Made by a program: the position numbers and the translations under genes. Shown here piece by piece: positions 56,297 to 64,000 of a stretch of 64,000 bases of DNA. Below the pieces are notes generated by a model, which did no database searches, was not told the origin of the DNA, and worked only from the letters and a program-made list of their open reading frames with translations. The stretch covers positions 50,741,745 to 50,805,744 of the forward strand of contig CM023457.1 of the NCBI GenBank assembly GCA_013339765.2, read 5' to 3'. Within the stretch, counting starts at the first letter, position 1; each line of letters opens with the position of its first letter. The stretch is from Haemaphysalis longicornis (Eukaryota > Arthropoda > Arachnida > Ixodida > Ixodidae).

Positions 56297-57697
56297 ACGA
56301 GCGTGGCGGTATGGCGTAAACACTGTCATTTTTCGACGTCATTTGCAACAAAGAAGAGAGATCCACAGCCAATTAATTTTTTTTTCTGTAATGACATAAT
56401 GCGGGCCATCGCTCGCTAACAGCCGACTTCAATCACATGCCAATTAGTGCACACGAGCATCGTCTGAAAGCTGCGGGTGGCGCTTTTAAAGGGACTCTGC
56501 AACACTTTTCAACTTAAATGCTTTTAGAACGAAGTCAATAAACACATCCAGTGCTTAGAATAGGGGGTCACAAAATACCTCATCCCAAAATTACTTCTCG
56601 ATATATAAGCCCATCAGATGACTTGGAAACTGGTCCAATGATTTTTCTTTCTTTCCCGATATTGGCGTTCTCCGAGCGCTTATATTACGTCATTAGAGCT
56701 ATGCAGCGGTCATTGGCTGGTTTCCTCTCAGTTGCAGGAATGAACGCACTCGGTGCACCCGCCTAAAAAAAATCTCCACAAAACCAAAGCAGAAACAGAA
56801 GGCGTATCTGCTTGCGACGAGCGAATCACACAGTGCCGCTCCGTGCTGGCGATAACTGCAGCTCTCACAATGCTTCCAGAAGCGAAGGAAAGGGTGGAAG
56901 CGTTTATCGTAACTGTTGCCAAATGTAAAGTGCAAGCTCACAAAAAGCACAGGTGACATCGCAACCAGAACTGACACCACATACACTATATTAGGGGATG
57001 TTACTATGACCGGAAGTGATGCCATTTATGGTTATGCCGCGCATCCTGTCCTGGTAACGCCAGTGCTGTGCAGTGAAGCGGCCAGTCTGTGCCAAATTGG
57101 TGGATTCTGTCGCAAGAGGCAGCGAACTGTTTTTACTCAAAAAAAGCTTTGCTGTTCACTCACTTTTAATGTAGTACAATGTCTCGTTTTGGTTCAAAGT
57201 TCTCCGAAAATTCCAAGTGCGACGCATTCAATTTTGCCCCTTAACCGATCAATGCACCACTGAACTGTTTTCTGAATCATCCTCCGCTATGGAGTCCGCT
57301 ACAACATAATTAACGTGCCTACTCCTACACGAATTTAATAAATTCAATCAGAATAATGCACACTCTTATTTTTCCTTCCGAAGCCGTTGGTAGCTCTGTG
57401 CAAGATAGGGCAGTGCTGGCACAGGACCATGAGAAGCATTTGTACCTATGTCAGTGAGCAACCTCTGGTTTAAGAGTTGATCGACTAGGGTGCCTCAGTA
57501 TGTGCGTCCCACCAATTAACTCCAATTCCAAGAACTACACTTCATGAGGGACAAAATGGCAGCGAAATCCGGGTATGTAATGCGTTGTCCTCTTACAACT
57601 ACCGTAAAGTTCCGAAGAACGCCCGCCCGAATTTCGGAGACAGCAAGTGAAAAATATGGGATGGGCGATCTTTCGGGTCAGGTGCGAAAAACAATCT
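56297..57697. other. No gene recognised
   Basis: TTAAAGGGACTCTGCAACAC at 56486 looks like one end of another TTAA element, but a convincing partner was not found. Confidence 0.35.
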
Positions 57698-58670
57698 TCC
57701 CGTAGGGGAACCCTGAGTAGTATGCGAAGCAGCCATGGGGTCGACTCAAGTTCCCATTAGTTTTCAGTTCGATCGCGGCGTTGCGGGAGGACAATGAGGG
57801 GAGCGGAGCGCGCGCGCGCGTCATTTATACCGCGGAGCTACAGTGCGCCCCCAGCGGAGTATGCAGCGGCTACCGTCGCGTCTCTAACCCTAAGCTGCTT
57901 CGCATTATCGCGCACGGAGCCGCAGGTGTTGCCATTCGTTGCGCAATCCCGGAGAGGAGAGGAGGAATGCCAGAGAAGAGAGGAGCGTCGGAGAGGAGAG
58001 GAGGAATGCCTCGCATACTACTCAGGGTTCCCCTACGGGAAGATGACGACGGTGGTTGAACGCGAAGCTATCTCGTGATGGATTGTTTGGTTGGCCAATC
58101 CCCTAGGGGCATCCTGCCACAATCATAATCAGCGGTGCCTGGCCAGGCATGCGCAGTGGGGGTGTGGTACTCAGGGTTGCCCTACGGAAAGATGACGACG
58201 CTGGTTGAACGCGAAGATATCTCGTGATGGATTCTTTGGTTGGAAAATCCCTAGGGACATCCTGCCACAATCATCATCAGCGGTGCCTGGCCAGGCATGC
58301 GCAGTGGGTGTGCCGGACGGCGGACGACGACAAGGGAGGGAGGGACACAGCCCCGAGCATGCGATGCTTCGCATCTAATCCAATACCTAGGAGCATCCTG
58401 CCACTATCATCATCAGCGGTGCCTGGCCAGACATGCGCAGTGGGGGTGTAGGTACTCAGGGCTCCCCTACGGGAAGATGACGACGGTGGTTGAACGCGAA
58501 GCAATCACGTGATGGATTCTTTGGATGGCCAATCCCTAGGGGCATCCTGCGACAATCATCATCAGCGGTGCCTGGCCAGGCACACGCAGTGGGTGTGCGG
58601 ACGGCGGACGACGACAAGGGAGGGAGGGACACAGCCCCGAGCATGAGATGCTCCGCATCTAAAAGTGGCT
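57698..58670. repeat. Tandem/inverted repeat family with ~149-bp unit
   Basis: Units containing CTACGGGAAGATGACGACGG, GGCATCCTGCCACAATC and GGTGCCTGGCCAGGCATGCG start at 58021, 58170 and 58455; the interval between the last two holds a variant with CGGACGACGACAAGGGAGG. A 31-bp inverted copy of the unit start lies at 57698-57728 against 58011-58041. Confidence 0.85.
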
Positions 58671-60614
58671 GGACGGCGCCAGCGAAAACTGCGTAAATAT
58701 CAAGAAAAAATACCAGAATGGCGAACTTTCGGCTCAAGTGATGTAAGGACAAACAAGTCACCGCATCAACACATGAATAGATGATTCGCGTTTGTTTTGT
58801 TCAGTCATCGGCGCTAAACCCATCGATTTTAGGGGGGGGGGGCGATGTTTCGGCGGTGGGCGTTCGCTTGGAAATTTACGGTATGCCTCGCAGCTAAAGC
58901 CAAAGCAAAAGCTCCCTTTTCTGTGGAGCGTCGGCAAGCAGTGCCAGTACATCGGCCTCACACAACTTGGCTGCAAGAACGTCTGCACCTCCTCCGGTTT
59001 CTCACGGTTTGTAGCAAAGTGATGTCTACGATCGAAGGTATGCGCATTTTTACATGTCTGGCACAGATCCTGACGTTCTGTATCCACGTAAGCTGCAGCT
59101 TATTGTTTAGTGGCACGTGAAGGTACACTTTCGTATTCTCTTCACTGGCTTTGCAGTCAGTGACCATGCAGAGACGTTTTGAGAACAGCAGCATTTCTTG
59201 GGCCGAGTAAACGCTGAAATTTTCGGCCTTTTGCTACTGCTAAGGTTACGCCTGCCGATGATGTAGACTCTTCAGACTCTCTAGTGGTAAGGTACCAACT
59301 ATCGGACAGAGCAGCCTGGCTTGCTGGCGACTGTTGCACTGCTGGTTGAGAGCGGTGCAGTGATGTGCTTGTCGATGTGTTGCTACCAGACAGCGGTTGC
59401 GGCTTCCGCTGCTCTCAGCTTTGCACACGGCTCTGTGCATGCCCTGGTGTTTCTTAGCAGGTGGTGCGCACCCCTCTTGTGTTTTATTAATGCACACGGC
59501 ATGTAACATGTCGTAACCAATGCTCATATCCAGTCATTGTTTTAGTAGCGCGCACACTCCATTGTGTTAAAAGAGACATTCCGTTTCCAAGTCAGTGCAG
59601 GCCGGGGGCACTTCCTGTACACCTAGCAGCCGTCGAATGGTTGGCTTGGGACATGTCCCGCAATCTTCTTGATGAGCTGCTACAACGAGCTTGCTGTTCG
59701 ACCTCACTGACCGCACCGGTAGCGTTGCAGCTTCAGATGTTTACATCCTGGGTTCAAGCCGCAGCGATTTCCATGTTTTTCCGGGATTTTGTGTAGGAAA
59801 AATGCTCACGCAGATCAGTTCTGTGCATCATTTTCATAAATAAGGGTCATTTAATACCTTTTAAATCAGTGTAGGTGCAGAGAGAAGCCTCATTGGGCTG
59901 CACGCAATGCTTATTGAACTACAAGTGCTACAGCCGACGAAGCTTGTCGGCTGTGAGCAGACCCTTCCCAAGAACGGAAGTGCATGAGAAAGCAATGCAA
60001 CAGCAGATAGTACCTCTATTCTGCGACTTCTAAATGCGCAGGAATGATGGCATCGACTCAAAGCCAAGAAGATTATAAACTGTGCTGTGCAGCTGTGGGC
60101 CCTTCACTCTGGAAAAAAAAAAGTATACTTGGCAGTTGGCAGGGATGCCGTTGATCGCATTACTTAATGATTGCTCTTTTTTTTTGCTACGATTAAAAAT
60201 GTCATTAGGACCCCCTTAATAGCCATTTTACAGCAAAGCAGATTGCGCCAAAAACAAGTCGCCACTGTATTTAGATGAAGAGGCCACCCCAAGGTCGTTG
60301 CGAGGCCATATCTTGTCATAAATATCGTTAAAACCAGATGCCGCTTCCACTTGGGATGTTACAAATCTAAACCCAATGACATCACCCATAACTTCAGTGC
60401 ATTGGAAAGGCAACGATTAGCCCAATGCAGCCGAGACATGCATTGGCCACATCTCGAGAAGTGAGCACCAGATACGCCACGTGGGACAGCTATACCACAC
60501 CCAACAAAGGAATCAAGTCGTGCTTATCTAGAGATGCGAGCCAAAAATGCTCTCTAAAAACGAGCCTTATTTACCGAAAGCATAATCTTAGCAGTATTTT
60601 TAGCACTTCTTACA
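58671..60614. other. No gene recognised
   Basis: A weak tRNA-like B box (GGTTCAAGCC) at about 59752 is not enough for a call. Confidence 0.35.
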
Positions 60615-60622
60615 CTCGCATC

Positions 60623-60797
60623 TAGTGGTGTGCCAGAAATATTTTTTCGGGGGGGGGGGTTAAGCTGCCGAAAAAAGAGCCCTTCTGAAATGAGGAGATG
60701 CCACTCTCAGGGAAGAGGGGGGATGCAGCGCTCAGAAAATTTGGGGGGGGGGTGTTCTGACACCCAAACACCCCCCCCCCCCTGACGTACACACCTG
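60623..60797. mobile_element. hAT-type MITE, 175 bp
   Basis: Ends TAGTGGTGTGCCAGAA and (reverse) CAGGTGTGTACGTCAGG, each followed by G-rich runs. The 8-bp flanks CTCGCATC and CTCGCATT match at seven positions. Confidence 0.65.
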
Positions 60798-60869
60798 CTC
60801 GCATTACCTCTTGCTTTGATCTTCACTCAAATTGCACCCTGAAGCAAGTGGTAAAAGTCCTTTTTTCTG

Positions 60870-61101
60870 ATTGATTGATTGTAGGGTTTAACACGCACGA
60901 CGCAATGCAGGCGATGAGGTGTGCCGTAGTGGAGGGCTCTGGACTAATTTTGAGCACCTGGGGATCTTTAACGTGCGCCGAAATCTTACACACGGGCGTT
61001 TTTTGCTTTTCGCCTCCATCAGAAAAGCAAGCCGCTGCGGCCGGGAATCGAACCCGCTACCTCGTGCTCAGCAGCGCAATGCCTTAGCCACTGCGGCGGG
61101 T
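60870..61101 (-). mobile_element. tRNA-derived SINE (Ruka-like), near full length
   Basis: The distal end has (ATTG)n at 60870, then GTAGTGGAGGGCTCTGG. The tRNA-like head on the minus strand contains GGTTCGATTCCC. It is nearly complete and is the best reference copy in the window. Confidence 0.88.
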
Positions 61102-61972
61102 CAAGTCCTTTTTTCAAGCAAAAGCTGTGTCCTGTGCAATGCTCAGGTGTGCCCAAAGTCAGCACACAACAGGTAGACTATATAGCACTAACATTGATTG
61201 GGCTGTTGCAAACCAATTCGATTAAAATTTTAACTTGCTATTCTAGCTCTTGAACGAATGCAACTGAATTGAAACTACCGCACTGTTTCTATTCTAATCA
61301 TCCACTTTTGTTTTGAACCCTTGGAACTTATGTGTAGGTGCTTATATTCGCAGCACGGACACTTTAAAATGACCCCGTTTTTCCGTTTGGAGAGGGCTCC
61401 TGCAATTGAGAAAAAACGATATTGCCAATTGCCGAAGTGCAAAAAAAAAATTAGCTAAATGACTGGGAAAATAATGAGCAAAGTGTGAATACCCAAGAAA
61501 GTAACAACTGAGCGAGGTGCACATCGCATAAACTTTTATTTTGTCGAGGAATACAGGGGAAAGAGTAATTAAAGCACGAATGCTCAATTTGGCTTCTTCC
61601 GTATACATGTACAAGGAGATGAGCTGTACTTAAAGAGGCTATACACAACAACACAAAATGGAGGCTGCACATTGCGCATCAAAGTGCTTCCAATGGCATA
61701 AAGTATCTTGTGTCACGCCAAACGAACATTTCTTTGCGCTGTCAAGTGTGGCAGCTAGCATAACCAAGCCAGTATTACACACTACAGTCCACTATTCGGT
61801 TCTAAGAGCACAACACTCTTTTCAGGGATAAAAAACTCTAATGACGCAAAGCTGACAATGTCCAAGCAAATAATATCTGCTATGCTCTAAAGCACCGTTG
61901 AAAGTTGTTTAGGCCTGCCACCAACAAACAAGCAGCAGCAGAAATGAAGACTCCATCAATTGGTCATCGTTC
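61102..61972. other. No gene recognised
   Basis: AT-rich, no supported feature. Confidence 0.35.
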
Positions 61973-62581
61973 TCAAAGGAGTAGTGACACGAAATTTTCG
62001 TGTTAAATTTTTTTCACTGCTCTGGGTGCCCAGCCCAATGATCATAGAATGGCACATTAGAAGGTCGCTCGCAGCGTAAATAATTGCTTGCAGCCTTGTT
62101 TATTCGTGTGAGTTCTCGATTTCAGAGATAAAAGCACCGGGGCGGCTGCCATGACAGGATGGCGCTCTTGACGTCACTGGTCTCTTCGCGTCAAGGCCGG
62201 TCTGGGCGCGCCCGCTAGAGCGAGCGAGCGTGTCCAGGCAGGCCGTGGCTGCACGCACCCTTGCAGCATGACGTAAGTCCCAAAACTGTGAAGTGATACA
62301 GAAGGCAGAGCAGCACGTGCCAACAGTAGCCAGTGCCTTGGCTACGTCACGGGAGCGCTATCGTCGGCAGTTTGGGGCGAGGTACTCAACACGTCATTGT
62401 GATACCAATGGTGAAAGGGTATCTGCTGAGCTTTCTCGTGCATGTGAAGATTAAAAATTGACTTAAAATATCTCCTATTGAATGGTTACTGTTGAAACTT
62501 CCTGGGAGATATCTCCATATACAAAAAAAGCTTTGTACATAGTCGTGTCAGCTTTGGAATTTCAAGTTAGTACCCCTTCAA
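61973..62581. mobile_element. MITE copy 2, flanked by TCAA
   Basis: The left TIR AGGAGTAGTGACACGAAAT and a degraded right TIR, with TCAA on both sides. Interior words (ATCATAGAATGGCACATTAGA, TGACGTAAGTCCC) match the MITE at 43977-44526. Confidence 0.8.
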
Positions 62582-63744
62582 ATCCGGTGCGCACATTCAG
62601 AACTTTCACTTCTGCTGCACTGAAGCGTGTTGTTAATCACTAGAAGGCCTCTTCATACTAGTGATAACGAAGGTAACAAAGGCATTGGCGGCCGAGGTGC
62701 AATGCTGCGACAGCGGCGAAAAGTCAGTAGGTGTGCCACACAAAACGCACTTCAGTTTGCTTTCATCTCACCAGAGGTGAGCGACCAGAGTGGTGGGAAG
62801 GGGTGCCATTCCATCACATCACATCACCAGTACATCTCTTGTTATCAATCAGCTGCCTGTTGAATAAACTGACTTCTGTGTCCGATAAAGACAGATTGCA
62901 CTGATATAATGGGCAGCGCAGTTATCTCAGAAAGCAATAGGCTGACTTCAGCACAATGCGCTCATTACAAGTGCCCCATCTTAAACTTCGTTTGCAAGCT
63001 ATAATAACTAGTCTTACAAAGTCTTTTCAAAATCTTTCACCAGAGGCGTCTTTCCTCCTGTACAACTTGATACAGGACACATGATCTGAACTCTGCCCCT
63101 TCTCTCAGCTTATCAAAAGGACCGTGATGGTGTCACCGGTATATCGGTCGGCCATACCCGAAAGGTGCACAAGAAGCAGATCGGTACAAAATTCAACACA
63201 TACAATGTATCGATCTCTGCTAAAAAACTCCTCTGGCACGTTCGTTCGAGGCTAGGCACACAAAACGTAGACAACAGGACCAGGCTGTGCTGCCCCTACA
63301 AAAGCAATACGCAGGTCACACGACAACCGAAGGTATATATTACTCCGGACGGGATTTCAACACCTTATCACAACTTCAGCCAATCAAGACATTGCACTTG
63401 AGAGGCGGCATTGCACAGTGGGTCACACACACACAGGAACACAAGGCGCTTTATCACATTTCGGGGTCACAACACAAGCCAAGCCAAGCCACAACGTGAA
63501 GTGGTCACCACAATGATTGCAGTCACTGATCTTTGGACAAAAGTGCTATATTTGGGTGTGTTGCCGACGGGAGGGCTTACGGACCAGGCACAGCATTCAC
63601 TGAAGTGCGGATACATAATGCAGTTGGCGGGCTGCGTGGTCTGGCCACTGTCAGCTAATAATCCGGATTCATGTCCGTCACGAGGCGTGGGGAAAGGCCA
63701 CGAAGGAAGAGGACAGGGCAGAGACCTAGGGATGAAGGAAGGGG
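62582..63744. other. No gene recognised
   Basis: AATAAA at about 62865 (+) has no associated coding region. If the exon at 63745 is real, part of this is its 3' UTR. Confidence 0.35.
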
Positions 63745-63789
63745 TCACTCGTCCTTCGACTTGAACTTGTCCTCCAATGTTCCTGGAAT
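63745..63789 (-). CDS. Candidate terminal exon, last 14 codons of an unknown gene
   Basis: On the minus strand, CACTTTCTTCCAG (AG at 63790-63791) is followed by a short frame, IPGTLEDKFKSKDE, and TGA at 63745-63747. The acidic/basic ending and the good acceptor resemble a real last exon, but the length gives little statistical support and no upstream exon is recognised. Confidence 0.25.
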   Translation of the reverse strand: MPGTLEDKFKSKDE

Positions 63790-64000
63790 CTGGAAGAAAG
63801 TGTTTAGGGCTGAACACTTTTGAGACTATTGGCAAGTGCTTCCGACAATGTGTGGCGCACATTCAGATGGTCGAGGATGTTTAAGAGTGTGACTTCAGCA
63901 AACGTGGGATCGATTTGGCTCAAAGGAGAAGTCTGGAATTGATGACCTGAAGATCTGAGAGCTGGAGAACAGATCAGAGTGACTGCAGTGCACAATGACT

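Noticed and set aside
56486..57244. A complete TTAA element between 56486 and 57244
   Set aside because: TTAA occurs at both points, but the supposed ends (AGGGACTCTGC and GGGGCAAAATTG) do not pair convincingly.
57698..58670. CRISPR-like array
   Set aside because: Units are long, diverged and without regular unique spacers, and the genome is eukaryotic.

Overview
This window reads as nuclear DNA of an arthropod with a large, transposon-rich genome, most likely a hard (ixodid) tick. The main clues are four copies of a tRNA-derived SINE that resembles the Ruka-type SINEs described from ixodid ticks, small coding exons separated by very long introns, and a dense, nested mixture of LINEs, LTR elements and DNA transposons. 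The species call is inference from family recognition; no database was consulted.

Only two host loci can be supported, both on the + strand. (1) At the left edge, two C2H2 zinc-finger coding ends lie about 4 kb apart (1-164, cut by the window edge, and 4033-4706, a terminal exon with a clear 3' splice site). Their protein ends and their 3' flanks resemble each other, so they are a tandem duplication or alternative 3' exons of one gene. (2) Exons of the saccharopine dehydrogenase half of alpha-aminoadipic semialdehyde synthase (AASS, lysine catabolism) lie at 15296-15412 and, 25 kb further on, at 40174-40260, 40765-40873 and 41313-41434 (with the stop codon). The exons for the roughly 200-250 residues that belong between the first and second of these were not found.

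The rest is mobile DNA. 7.2-11.5 kb: a TTAA-flanked DNA transposon (long copy) with two nested insertions, a THAP-like exon remnant and a tRNA-like Pol III module, followed directly by a second TIR element. 11.8-14.9 kb: LINE remnants, two copies of a promoter-like module, and a SINE split by a LINE fragment. 17.8-19.5 kb: a TIR element. 19.9-25.7 kb: an antisense I-group LINE bounded by a 22-bp target duplication, with a second copy of the TTAA transposon inserted in its reverse transcriptase ORF. 28.2-38.6 kb: an antisense Ty3/Gypsy element with intact outer 5-bp target duplication, containing a sense Gypsy element, which in turn contains a BEL/Pao remnant. 43-50 kb: MITEs and foldback elements. 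51-56.3 kb: a LINE tail and an hAT element holding a pogo-like element that holds a Harbinger-like MITE. 57.7-64 kb: a tandem repeat family, an hAT-type MITE, a SINE and a further TIR element.

In the AASS intron interval the two oldest insertions (the LINE and the outer Gypsy) are antisense to the host gene. Many element boundaries here can be fixed at base resolution because target duplications survive or because removing the insert rejoins a reading frame.
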